From Weissella diestrammenae (GTDB lineage Bacteria; Bacillota; Bacilli; Lactobacillales; Lactobacillaceae), in assembly GCF_014397255.1 (NCBI RefSeq), contig NZ_CP060724.1, positions 1 through 64,000 of the forward strand: a stretch of DNA of 64,000 bases. Direction: 5' to 3'. Position 1 is the stretch's first letter. Every line of letters begins with the position of its first letter. The notes under the pieces were generated by a model that was given only the letters and a program-made list of their open reading frames with translations, did no database searches and was not told where the DNA came from. Shown here in pieces: positions 48,826-57,891 of the stretch. Both the position numbers and the translations under genes were made by a program.

Positions 48826-48854
48826 ATACTACACGGTTTATTGATGAATTGCAA
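48826..48854 (-). promoter_or_regulatory. Promoter of rpmG-rpsN
   Basis: TTGCAA (48854-48849) and TAGTAT (48831-48826) are separated by 17 bp; the start site would be about 125 bp before rpmG. Confidence 0.65.
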
Positions 48855-48892
48855 GTGATTTCAACTAATTGTGTAAAGTGATTTCACTTTAC
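48852..48892. promoter_or_regulatory. Dyad operator candidate overlapping the rpmG -35
   Basis: GTAAAGTGA TT TCACTTTAC (48873-48892) is a perfect 9-2-9 inverted repeat with no T tract. A second, degenerate copy (AAGTGATTTCAAC, 48853-48865) touches the -35 element. The layout fits a repressor such as a Zur- or AdcR-type zinc regulator; the regulator is not identified from the sequence. Confidence 0.5.
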
Positions 48893-48931
48893 AGTGTCAC
48901 ACCCATTCGATTAATACAATAATTGCTATTT

Positions 48932-49573
48932 CTACTTCTGATATAAACGCATAAAACGCCAACTTGTATAAATAAACGGCATATACATAGCATCCGTACT
49001 TAATTGATCAAATGCCCCCGCGAATGGCCAATCTAATGCCCTAACAATGAATAAAGCGAGCATAAATACCAAACTCATCGCCCCAGATAAGCGCCAAACC
49101 AGCGTTAATGTGGGTTGGTTAGCTGTTTGCCAAAGAAAACTAATTTTCACCATTAGAATCGCGATAAATCCGCTCACAAACATCAGCAGTAAATCATGTC
49201 CCGTGAGCATATATGGCTCTTTAACAACCTCTGCAATAGTCATTGTTGGTACTATCCAAATTATAACCTGTAGCGCGACATATCCGACTAGTAAATCACG
49301 CAATCGATGTTGGAGGTCACTCTGTTTATCGTGTACAGCATACTGCATCAATGCAACTAAGAAAAAAATAATCAGCACGGAACGTAACAAGTCTAAATTC
49401 ACAAACACTTGTCGATATGGACTGTCACTTGCAGTTAAGACTGATGTCATATATTGAATGGGCCGATATAGTGGCCAGACTAGTACGCCAAATAAAGGTT
49501 GCAAAATAGCTAACACACCGCCAAACAAACTCAGCCCCCACAAATATTGATTTTGCCACCATTGTTGTTTCAT
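48932..49573 (-). CDS. Six-span membrane protein (DUF998-like)
   Basis: The 213-residue protein has six predicted hydrophobic segments, a short N-terminus and a C-terminal SWRFMRLYQK. It looks like the DUF998 kind of small membrane proteins, but no diagnostic motif is seen. AAAGGATTAAACAA precedes the ATG, which lies 4 bp past the restored pepT stop, so it is probably co-transcribed with pepT. Function unknown. Confidence 0.75.
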   Translation of the reverse strand: MKQQWWQNQYLWGLSLFGGVLAILQPLFGVLVWPLYRPIQYMTSVLTASDSPYRQVFVNLDLLRSVLIIFFLVALMQYAVHDKQSDLQHRLRDLLVGYVALQVIIWIVPTMTIAEVVKEPYMLTGHDLLLMFVSGFIAILMVKISFLWQTANQPTLTLVWRLSGAMSLVFMLALFIVRALDWPFAGAFDQLSTDAMYMPFIYTSWRFMRLYQK

Positions 49574-49577
49574 TTGT

Positions 49578-50812
49578 TTAATCCTTTAAGTTGAGCTCAG
49601 AGATTTTCAAAATTGTTGCAACAGCTTGTTGCATAACAGTAGTGGACACATACTCAAAGCGACCATGCATATTTTCACCACCTGCAAAAATATTTGGTGT
49701 TGGTAAGCCCATGAACGTGATTTTAGAACCATCTGTCCCCCACGCACTGGCTCGATAATTGGTTCAATATCTAACGCAATCATTGCAGCTTTAGCTAAAT
49801 TAACAGACGTCATATCATCTTTTAAAATTTCGCCCATATTATAATACTGATCCTTCAATTCAACGGTAATGCGTTGAACATCAAACGCCTGATTCATCTG
49901 ATCAGCGATAGTTTCTAATCGGGACTTACGTTGATTAAATCGCTCACGATCATGATCACGAACAATATAGCGCAATTCTGCGGATTCTGGAGTGCCAGTA
50001 ATTCCCATTAGATGCCAAAACCCCTCACGACCAGTAGTGTGTTCTGGTCGATCATGAACAGGTAGCGCCGCATGGAAATCGATCGCAACTTGGATTGCAT
50101 TAATCATGGTATCCTTGGCTGAACCTGGATGCACGTTTAATCCTTGAATCTTAACCCGCGCATCAGCTGCAGAAAAAGTTTCCCATTCTAATTCGCCCAA
50201 AGGACCACCATCCATCGTATATGCAAAATCCGCTCCAAATTCAGAAACGTGAAAGTGATCCGCACCAATCCCAATTTCTTCATCCGGTCCAAAAGCAAAG
50301 ACTAACTTACCATGCGGAATTTCTGGATGGGCAATTAAATATTCTGCAGCGGTCACAATTTCAGCAACCCCAGCTTTATCATCTGCTCCCAATAAAGTTG
50401 TCCCATCGGTAGTAATCAAAGTATGTCCTTGATATTTCTTTAGGCTTGGAAACTGCTTTGCTGTTAGTGCATACTCATCATTTAATCGAATATCCGAATG
50501 ACCATCATAATTTTCAACGATTTGTGGCTGAATATTCTCAGAATTAAAATCAGCTGTATCAACGTGAGCAATAAAGCCAATTGTTGGTACCGACTGCTCA
50601 ATGTTTGCTGGTAACTCAGCAAATACATAACCATCACTCGTAGTACGCACATTAGTCAACCCAATCGTTGATAATTCTTGACTCAAATCCGCCAAGAATG
50701 CGACCTCTTTTTCATCTGATGGCACCGTCGTTGACATCTCATTTGAACGTGTATTCACTTTCACGTATTTAATAAATCGGTCCGTTAAGTGCGGATATAA
50801 ATCGTTTGTCAT
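49578..50812 (-). pseudogene. pepT: Tripeptide aminopeptidase PepT, frameshifted near the 3' end
   Basis: The ATG at 50812 follows AAGAGGTTGG. PepT is a dizinc M20 peptidase that removes the N-terminal residue of tripeptides in the cytoplasm. Visible are the zinc motifs GFIAHVDTAD near residue 80, TLLGADDKAGVAEI near 140, and FAFGPDEEIGIGADHF near 173. At VRGG (near residue 357) the frame shifts. One extra G at the five-C plus-strand run (49737-49741) restores [20 protein letters not shown] and [11 protein letters not shown], ending in NLKD at 49578. All else is intact, so a homopolymer error is the likeliest cause. Confidence 0.9.
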
Positions 50813-50852
50813 TTCCAACCTCTTTTCAAAAAATTATTTCTAGTACGACGTT

Positions 50853-51653
50853 TTAAAAAACATACGTATACGGGTCAGTGTTAATTGTGGATGCAAACAC
50901 CTTATCTAGCTGCCATTGCATTGCACGATTCCATTCTTGAATTAAGTTAACCATCTTCGCCTTAGCGACCGCTTCCATGTGGTGATCAGGATCGATGACA
51001 ACAAAGTCGTCGGCTAACACATCATGTGCCGTATGGTAATACAAATCAGCCGTTACAAATGCGTCTGCTCCAGCAGCTAATGCCACAGGGTATTCACGAC
51101 CACCATCGCCACCAAGGACAGCAATGGTCTTTATTGAACGCTGTAAATCGTTTGCGATCACACGAACGGCAACCACACCAAACTTTTCTTTAATGAATTG
51201 CGCGTATTCCTCAACTGTCAGTGCTGTATCAAGCTGACCAATACGGCCAATTCCTGTCACGCCATCATCATTTGGCAACAATGGTTTAGTTGCATGGATT
51301 TGTAACGTCTCAGCTAACCAATCATTCATCCCGCCTTTGGTCGCATCTAAATTCGTATGAGCGCTATATACGACAATCTGGTGTTTTAGTAAATCAGCGT
51401 ACATTTTATTTTGTGGTGACGATAAATCCAAATCGCGTGCAGGTTTAAAAATTAACGGATGGTGCGAAAAAATAAAATCAACGTGTTTCTCAATCGCCTC
51501 TTGAACAACCTCAGGTCGAACATCCAACGCTGTCATTACTGTATGAATTTCTTGCCCTGGATCTCCCAATTGCAAGCCAATGGGATCAGCCTCCCATGCC
51601 AACTCACGAGGCGCATAGGCTTCGATTTTAGCAATCAAGTCACTTGCTTTCAT
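50853..51653 (-). CDS. Nif3-like dinuclear metal centre protein
   Basis: The ATG at 51653 follows AGGAGGCTTTACAGT. The 266-residue protein is of the Nif3/YqfO family: DPIGLQLGD near the start, FIFSHHPLIFKPA (metal histidines) near residue 65, YSAHTNLDATKGGMND, AVLGGDGGREYPVAL and DADAFVTADLYYH-type C-terminal motifs. It is the short form without the inserted PII-like domain. Function is unsettled (metal-binding hexamer, GTP cyclohydrolase I type 2 annotation). It overlaps the trmK end by 14 bp, the usual neighbour in Firmicutes. Confidence 0.92.
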   Translation of the reverse strand: MKASDLIAKIEAYAPRELAWEADPIGLQLGDPGQEIHTVMTALDVRPEVVQEAIEKHVDFIFSHHPLIFKPARDLDLSSPQNKMYADLLKHQIVVYSAHTNLDATKGGMNDWLAETLQIHATKPLLPNDDGVTGIGRIGQLDTALTVEEYAQFIKEKFGVVAVRVIANDLQRSIKTIAVLGGDGGREYPVALAAGADAFVTADLYYHTAHDVLADDFVVIDPDHHMEAVAKAKMVNLIQEWNRAMQWQLDKVFASTINTDPYTYVF

Positions 51654-52341
51654 ACTGTAAAGCCTCCTGAATCTGTCTGGATTGTGTTGCGTAGGCTTGA
51701 TATGCCGCGCTTTCAGCTTTTTTTGCAGCTTGCAATCGCACAAGAATATGTTGAATTCGCTCTAATTCATCGTGCCAATGCTGTTGCCATACAGAATTTT
51801 GCCGTTTCAGATGATAAGGGCCAAAGTGCAATTCAATGTCTGAAAAATGCGACTCACCTGGTTCTGCCACCAAAACTTCATAATAATGATGATCTTCATA
51901 AACAATTGCCTCATCAATCAACGCATAGCCATTCGCCTGTAACCAAGCTCTCACTACTAATACATCTGTATTAGGTTGTAAAATGAGGCGTTGATAATTT
52001 TGTTCTTGTTCATGACCAGAAGCTAAAATATCTGCAATTAAACGGCCTCCCATCCCGGCAATAACCACCGTGTCGATTGCATCATCCGGTTGAATCGCTG
52101 CAAACCCATCACCCAGGCGTGCAATCAACTTTGACTCTAAATGAGCCTTATGCACTTCGTGTTCGACATTTGCCAACGGCCCCGGTGCAACCTCCCCGGC
52201 GATACCAAACGCAATGCGCTGATTAAGTAATAAATTAGCTGGCAAATAAGCGTGATCCGACCCAATATCTGCTAATCGCGCATTATCGGGAACAAAGCTG
52301 GCAACCAGTGCCAAACGTTTGGATAAATTCAATGCATCCAT
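51640..52341 (-). CDS. trmK: tRNA (adenine(22)-N(1))-methyltransferase TrmK
   Basis: The start MDALNLSKRL at 52341 has GGAGG 7 bp upstream. The 233-residue enzyme has a Rossmann S-adenosylmethionine fold with ADIGSDHAYLP near residue 25 and VVIAGMGGRLI near residue 92, both diagnostic of TrmK, plus a C-terminal coiled-coil (LERIQHILVRLQAAKKAE). It methylates A22 of tRNA. It forms a two-gene unit with the Nif3-like gene; the usual rpoD neighbour is not here. Confidence 0.93.
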   Translation of the reverse strand: MDALNLSKRLALVASFVPDNARLADIGSDHAYLPANLLLNQRIAFGIAGEVAPGPLANVEHEVHKAHLESKLIARLGDGFAAIQPDDAIDTVVIAGMGGRLIADILASGHEQEQNYQRLILQPNTDVLVVRAWLQANGYALIDEAIVYEDHHYYEVLVAEPGESHFSDIELHFGPYHLKRQNSVWQQHWHDELERIQHILVRLQAAKKAESAAYQAYATQSRQIQEALQYESK

Positions 52342-52570
52342 CGCCATTCCTCCATTTTATAATATTGTTCTCATTTTATCACAAATGACTATTGCTTTTC
52401 AGTAACTCCAAAAGGACTTTACGAAGTCACAAAAAAAGACCTCTTAACTAACATATCCTGCATCTACTTTTAATCGTAGTACCATATACATATTAATCAC
52501 AAGATCTAATTGAGCTATTCAGTCAATCATTTAATTAGGTAGCCTGAATATGTCGACAAGCCGTCAACGA

Positions 52571-52996
52571 TTATCGTGTTAATTCTGGGAACCATAGTGA
52601 AATTTCACGTAAAGCATTATCAGGTGAATCAGACCCGTGAACAACATTGCGTACCTCATCACCTGGCCAATCACGTCCGAAATCACCTCGAATTGTCCCA
52701 GGCGCAGCTTCTGTAGGATTCGTTGTCCCCATTAAAGTACGCCAACCTTTAACAACATTATCGCCCTCAACAACCATCGCCACCACAGGGTGTTCCATCA
52801 TATAATGCATCAGACCTGGGAAAAACGGACGATCAACTAATTCAGCATAATGTGCACGCAACAGCGTTTCATCTGCTTTGATCATTTTCATATCGATGAT
52901 ATCATAGCCCTTACGTTCAATTCGGCGAACAATTTCACCTACCTTTTTTTGCATCACACCATCTGGCTTAACAATTGCTAATGTTCGTTCAGTCAT
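52571..52996 (-). CDS. ndk: Nucleoside diphosphate kinase
   Basis: The 141-residue enzyme transfers phosphate between nucleoside tri- and diphosphates. The catalytic histidine is in RNVVHGSDSPDNA (His117 region); ERTLAIVKPDGV opens the fold and PGTIRGDFG is the conserved loop. Length is standard for the family. GAGAGGGAATAAAA precedes the ATG. It appears monocistronic; no clear intrinsic terminator was recognised downstream. Confidence 0.97.
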   Translation of the reverse strand: MTERTLAIVKPDGVMQKKVGEIVRRIERKGYDIIDMKMIKADETLLRAHYAELVDRPFFPGLMHYMMEHPVVAMVVEGDNVVKGWRTLMGTTNPTEAAPGTIRGDFGRDWPGDEVRNVVHGSDSPDNALREISLWFPELTR

Positions 52997-53144
52997 TTTT
53001 ATTCCCTCTCAATTCATTGATTACAAATCTATTATACCGAAAAATGTAATCGTTTTCATGTTTAATTTAATATTATTACATACGTCTTGAGAGACTATGC
53101 CTATGTTTATCATAATAAATTCTAAACATTGCACGACTTTAAAA

Positions 53145-53798
53145 TCATCCTAATTGACGCCGATTAAAAATCTTTTGATGTCGTTTCTCTAGCCCATGCA
53201 GAATTATTGATTCATGTGGTGGTTGATTCATTTCAGTCGTTTTCTGTCGACGCTGTTTTTCACCCCGCCGGCCATCACGATCACCTTTTTGCTTATCTAA
53301 ACTCTTCAACCGATGTTCGGGTCCGGTGCCATTATGTGGCTGATGTTTTTTTGTATCCTGATGTGCTTGTTTGCTATTTTTCTGCTGTCTGATTTGATGC
53401 GACAAATTGGATTTATCTGTCGCATGTTCTTTGTGTGGTATCATTTTTTTCTCAGGTGATGGCGTATTTTCGACAACTTTTTGCGTCATTGTCTGAGTCA
53501 CCGCTTGCGGATCTTCCGTCGTAACAGATTTTACAATGATATACAAATAAGACGTCACCTCGCGCCACTGCCATTTCCCTTTAAATTGTTGCAAAGCCTT
53601 ACGCCATGTCACTTGATATGCGACTACCTGATGATGCGCATAAGCTGGTGGTAATTGATCACTTTTTTTAAGAACATATCGATTTAAAATTTTTAATTCC
53701 TGATTTTGACTCACCCATGTGTTAGCCAACGACAATGTGTCATCCGCTAGATTCGAGACACTGCCTATATTGATCCAATTGATTGCCGATTCTTTCAT
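53145..53798 (-). CDS. Protein with a basic, Gln/Lys-rich tail, unknown function
   Basis: The start at 53798 (MKESAINWIN) has GAGG 9 bp before; a GTG at 53813 is an alternative. The 217-residue product has an N-terminal globular part of about 100 residues (ATYP-poor, with WQWREVTSYLYIIVK) and a strongly basic, low-complexity C-terminal half rich in K, Q, R and H. No known family is recognised. It starts 16 bp after the TPR gene stop and is likely in the same operon. The tail might bind RNA or DNA; that is only a guess from charge. Confidence 0.7.
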   Translation of the reverse strand: MKESAINWINIGSVSNLADDTLSLANTWVSQNQELKILNRYVLKKSDQLPPAYAHHQVVAYQVTWRKALQQFKGKWQWREVTSYLYIIVKSVTTEDPQAVTQTMTQKVVENTPSPEKKMIPHKEHATDKSNLSHQIRQQKNSKQAHQDTKKHQPHNGTGPEHRLKSLDKQKGDRDGRRGEKQRRQKTTEMNQPPHESIILHGLEKRHQKIFNRRQLG

Positions 53799-53813
53799 TT
53801 CAAATGGCCTCAC

Positions 53814-55085
53814 TTATTCTTCTTCAGTTTCATACAAAGCAACCATCTCGTAGTCCTCTGGATTTAGTTGAACATATTGTTTCAACGCTTCCTTCGCCAG
53901 TATCTGTTCCCCTTCATCGCGGAAATAGAAATAAGCTGACTTTAAGAACTGATCATTATCAATAAAGAAAGGCATCGCAGCATGCCAATACTTGGTAGCC
54001 ATTTCATATGATTCAATACCAGTATATGCACGAGCTAAATCCCAATACCACTGCGGATCAATATCAATTTCATCATCTTCAAGATAATCATTTAACAAAT
54101 TAATCATCTCAACAAATCGTTCATGATCTAGCAATAATTGAGTATAGTCATTGACTAAAATTAGGTTATCCGACGTGTTCGCCAAACCAGTTGTATAAAG
54201 TCGTTCTGCTTGTGTATCGTCGCCTAATCGGCGGGCAACACGCGCTGCATTTTCATAACTTTTGACATTAAATTGATCAACAGCTAAGCCTGCTTGATAC
54301 GTACTTAGCGCTTGCTCCAATTTCTCTCGTTGTTCATATAACCGACCAAGTGGATTATAAACGGCTGCATACGATGCGTCCAAATCAATCAATTTTTCAA
54401 ACTCAGCAACAGCTTGATCTTGCGTCTCTTCATTACCAGCATAAATCATACCTAGCTGGAATCGAACATCCGACGTCATTTCTGCCGCTTTAATTTGTTC
54501 TAAATAAGCTAATGCTTTTTCGTTATCTCCAATTAAGGCATAGGCAACGCCAATCCGAGAAACAATGTCGACACCTGAAAAATAACGTTCCCCAGTAGCT
54601 AATAAGCCACGATAAAACGGAATTGCTTCTGAATATTTGGCCGACCCATTATAAAATTCTGCTAGCGCAAATTGAATAACAGGTTCATCAGGCGCTAGAC
54701 GATAGGCTTCCATTAGCTTTAATTCAGCAGCTTCAGGCAAACCGTCCGACTGATATAAATCAGCAAAAACTAGTAACGCCTCCAAGTACGCGTCTGAATC
54801 GGCAGAAATATTTGATAAATACATCAATGCTTCATCGGTTTGATCCTCAGAAATCGCAATTTCTGCTAATTCTGTCCGTAACAAGTCTTCATCCGGATAT
54901 TTATCTAATAACTTTAAATAGGCGCGTTTCGCATTATTTGAAAACCCTAATGCGTACAACTCCTCAGCTAGCGAATGAACAGTTTCATCATCATCGTGAC
55001 GTAGAGCGAGTGCAAAAGATTTCTTCGCTTCATCCATTTGGCCCGCATCAAGTTCATCCAACATACGCTGTGAATAACTAGTCAT
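53814..55085 (-). CDS. Tetratricopeptide repeat protein
   Basis: The 423-residue protein is built of about ten TPR-like helix pairs (for example AVYNPLGRLYEQREKLEQALSTY; PVIQFALAEFYNGSAKYSEA). It is acidic and cytoplasmic. Such COG0457-type proteins are common in lactobacilli and act as protein-protein scaffolds; the partner is unknown. AAAGGAGATAGACA precedes the ATG, and its start overlaps the end of the preceding 52-residue gene by 8 bp. Confidence 0.9.
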   Translation of the reverse strand: MTSYSQRMLDELDAGQMDEAKKSFALALRHDDDETVHSLAEELYALGFSNNAKRAYLKLLDKYPDEDLLRTELAEIAISEDQTDEALMYLSNISADSDAYLEALLVFADLYQSDGLPEAAELKLMEAYRLAPDEPVIQFALAEFYNGSAKYSEAIPFYRGLLATGERYFSGVDIVSRIGVAYALIGDNEKALAYLEQIKAAEMTSDVRFQLGMIYAGNEETQDQAVAEFEKLIDLDASYAAVYNPLGRLYEQREKLEQALSTYQAGLAVDQFNVKSYENAARVARRLGDDTQAERLYTTGLANTSDNLILVNDYTQLLLDHERFVEMINLLNDYLEDDEIDIDPQWYWDLARAYTGIESYEMATKYWHAAMPFFIDNDQFLKSAYFYFRDEGEQILAKEALKQYVQLNPEDYEMVALYETEEE

Positions 55086-55236
55086 TGTCTATCTCCTTTT
55101 TTACAGCCCGCGCTTGCTCCTTCATTTTAGCCAAAAAAGCCTGTCGCATAGCATTTTTATCTGAACGAGACGTGGTTCCCTTTTTCCCCACACCTTGCGC
55201 AAAATCATTATTCTTGATTGATCCTTTTGCAGTCAT
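55078..55236 (-). CDS. Small basic protein of 52 residues
   Basis: The start MTAKGSIKNNDFAQG at 55236 follows AAAGGATGGC. The product is basic with a helical C-terminal half (KNAMRQAFLAKMKEQARAVKKEI) and contains no recognised domain. It overlaps the TPR gene by 8 bp, so the two are translationally coupled. Function unknown. Confidence 0.7.
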   Translation of the reverse strand: MTAKGSIKNNDFAQGVGKKGTTSRSDKNAMRQAFLAKMKEQARAVKKEIDND

Positions 55237-55317
55237 TAGTAGCCATCCTTTGTTCCTGCTCAATTTTGAAATCGCATATTTTCTGATTATGCATGATTGC
55301 ACAATTACATTTAAAAT

Positions 55318-56525
55318 TTAGGTCTCAAACTTTTTGGTGTTCGCAACAAACCAGCCCATAATTGTTATCATCAAGATGACACCAACATAAATTACATTTT
55401 GTAAAACACCAGTAGGTTTCGCAGCAAAAGCCATACCATACAAAACTGGACCAAGCGCACCAATCAAATAACCACCTGTCTGTGCCATACCGGCTAGACT
55501 AGCCGATGCCATAGGATCATTGGTTTTTAGTGCGAATAAAGTCATCAATGACATAAAGAAAAAGCCTGTCACAATACCAATAATGATCGACTCAATACTC
55601 CAAAAGACGATTGAAGACGTATTTTGGAAAAAAAGCATCACAGCGCCGATTAATCCAACACCACCAGTACCTAAGATGAGATATGAAATCCCACGATTAC
55701 TCAATTGTACTAGCAAATTAGGAATAATGGTTGAAATAAACATCCCAACGAATGCATTCAATGACATAGCAAAACCAACTTGACTTGGTGTCAAATGATG
55801 AAAACTCATTAAAGTTGGCATCCAGGCCACAAATGTATAGTTAAGCAACGCTTGCCCCCAAATACAACCAAAAATGGCCATGCTCGTAATTGACGCCACG
55901 CATTCAACTGCTTCTTTTGTGGCATTTTTGGTTGTGGCTGGTGTCCCACTTCTCCAACTGCTTGCGCGCGATTCATAGAAATTAACCAAACCAAAAGCGC
56001 AAGGCCAGACACAACAAGTAACACTAACATAACCGCGGTTACGCCCGCAAAATGCACAATTGGTGCCGTCACTAAATTAAATACAGCCACACCAAACATC
56101 ATCACTAATGAATAAGCTGTCGTGTACAACGCAATCTTATTTGGCACATATGCCATCAAAAAAGCAGGCATGAGAACATTTAAATGAGCAATTCCCAAAC
56201 CGATTAAAATCGTGCCTAAAACGACTAATTCGAACTGATTAACCACTCGAATACCTCCACCAACAAAAATCATTGCTAATGCCATTGTTAACGTTCGTTT
56301 TAGGCCAAGCCAAGCCACCGTTTTCGCTGCAAAATTTGAAACAACCATAAAAATGACTAGCGGAATTGTCGTCAAAATCCCTAAATTGGCTGGATTAACA
56401 TGTAGCCGTTGGGCTAGGTTTTCTAGAATCATTGGTAACGTTGTGATTGGGCTTCGCATAACGAAACCAGCCAAGGCAATTGCTAACACAAAACCAAGGC
56501 TTATTTTTTTTGTTTTATTTTCCAT
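55318..56525 (-). pseudogene. CynX/NimT-type MFS transporter, split by a frameshift in a G run
   Basis: The first frame (56525-55809) gives six membrane segments beginning ISLGFVLAIALAGFVMRSPITTLPMIL, a hallmark of the CynX/NimT branch of major facilitator proteins (cyanate, nitroimidazole or amino-acid-like substrates). It breaks after AWPFLVVFGG. The second frame (to 55318) gives the rest from QALLNYTFVAWMPTLM on. A sixth G at the five-C plus-strand run (55855-55859) joins them into one 402-residue 12-span protein. No other defect is seen. It is just upstream of the small/TPR genes. Confidence 0.85.
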
Positions 56526-56549
56526 ATATCCTACTTTAATTATATTTAA

Positions 56550-57074
56550 TTACTTTGTTATGCGGTTCATAAACCGACAAAATGGTTGATAGATTAGTCG
56601 AGCAACAATGCCACCGGCAATGACCTGGATGATATTACCTGGAATTTCAGTTAGTGTGCTTAAAAACGCAGTCTGCACGACAGCGTGATTTAAAAATTGC
56701 AAACATAAACCTGCCAACAAGTAACCGCTAACCATCACTATCCCTCCAAGTAACGCACTGATGAGCCATTGAAATCGACCAGCAATTTTTTTCAAATTCA
56801 AGCCAAATAAGTAACCTTCACAACCATGAATGAGCAATGAAAAAAACATCCATTGTGGGTACCCGACCAACAGGTCAATTAAAAAACCTGTTAATCCACC
56901 AACAATCATCCCTGCGTGCGGTCCAAGATACCACGCACTCAAAAAGATACCCACTTCAACTAAACTGATAAAGCCAGTCGGCGTTGGTAGACGAAGAAAA
57001 AAATTCAAGATTAAGTTGATGGCAACTAATAAAGCCAACAATGCTATTGTTCGTGATGACAATTTCTTATTCAT
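56550..57074 (-). CDS. ECF transporter S component, probably for a vitamin B6-type substrate
   Basis: The start MNKKLSSRTIALLALLVAINLIL at 57074 overlaps the pyridoxine kinase end by 8 bp. The 174-residue protein has five to six membrane helices and the S-component pattern in helix 1 (A-x-x-x-A) and the loop GFISLVEVGIFLSAWYLGPHAGM. It would bind substrate and use a shared EcfAA'T module elsewhere. The tight coupling with pyridoxine kinase suggests uptake of pyridoxine or a related pyrimidine; this is inferred only from context. Confidence 0.82.
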   Translation of the reverse strand: MNKKLSSRTIALLALLVAINLILNFFLRLPTPTGFISLVEVGIFLSAWYLGPHAGMIVGGLTGFLIDLLVGYPQWMFFSLLIHGCEGYLFGLNLKKIAGRFQWLISALLGGIVMVSGYLLAGLCLQFLNHAVVQTAFLSTLTEIPGNIIQVIAGGIVARLIYQPFCRFMNRITK

Positions 57075-57879
57075 TGCGATTTGCCCCTTGCCAAACATTC
57101 CCGAATTCACCAGCGACATGAATCCCATTTTCAATCGCAGTTTGTACAAATTGTTTTGCTGTCGTTACGGCTTTCACCACATCATCACCCAAGGCTAATT
57201 GACTAGCAATTGCTGATGAATACGTACAACCTGCACCAGTATTGGTCTGGTTTTCCAATTTTGGTGACTGTAAAATTTCTCGTTTTGTTTGATTCTTTTG
57301 TACAAGGACATCAATTGCTTGGCTGGACTCCAACCGATTTCCACCTTTAACGACTACTGCTTGTGAACCATAAATCATGATTTGCTCTGCTAATCTCTCT
57401 AGATCAGCGGTTGTTGTCGCCACCTTTTCCCCGGTTAAGAGCAATGCTTCAGGAAGATTCGGTGTCGTCACTGTTGCCAATGGTAACAGCCATTTTTGGT
57501 ACGCAACTTTCACAGCTTCAACGGATATTTTGTCATCTTCTTTAAAAATCATAACTGGATCAATCACGATTGGCACTTCAGTATTCAATGTCTCTAAGAA
57601 TTTGGCGATCAATTGAACCATGTCCACATTCGGAATCAGCCCCACTTTGACTGCAGCTATTGCTGACACATCATGTATCGCATCTAGTTGTGCTTTCACC
57701 ACGTCTAACGCCATTGGATGAATTGCTAATTTCTCATCGTCAATCGTGACAATGCTTGTAATGACACTTAATCCATACAGACCAAGCGTATTAAATGTAG
57801 CTAAGTCAGCTTGCACGCCACCACCTGAAAAAATGTCTGCCCCGGCAATCGTCAAGATAATTTTGGGTTTTTTCTTCAC
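57067..57879 (-). CDS. pdxK: Pyridoxine/HMP kinase of the ThiD-PdxK family
   Basis: The GTG at 57879 follows GGGGGGA and starts 12 bp after the polA stop. The 270-residue ribokinase-fold enzyme shows ILTIAGADIFSGGGVQADLATF, with the SGGG type of substrate loop, PNLPEA near residue 140, VVKGGN near 175, and the anion-hole motif NTGAGCTYSSAIAS near residue 213. The FSGGG variant is typical of Firmicute pyridoxine kinases rather than of thiamine ThiD, so B6 salvage is favoured; dual activity is possible. Confidence 0.85.
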   Translation of the reverse strand: MKKKPKIILTIAGADIFSGGGVQADLATFNTLGLYGLSVITSIVTIDDEKLAIHPMALDVVKAQLDAIHDVSAIAAVKVGLIPNVDMVQLIAKFLETLNTEVPIVIDPVMIFKEDDKISVEAVKVAYQKWLLPLATVTTPNLPEALLLTGEKVATTTADLERLAEQIMIYGSQAVVVKGGNRLESSQAIDVLVQKNQTKREILQSPKLENQTNTGAGCTYSSAIASQLALGDDVVKAVTTAKQFVQTAIENGIHVAGEFGNVWQGANRNE

Positions 57880-57891
57880 TATAATCCCCCC

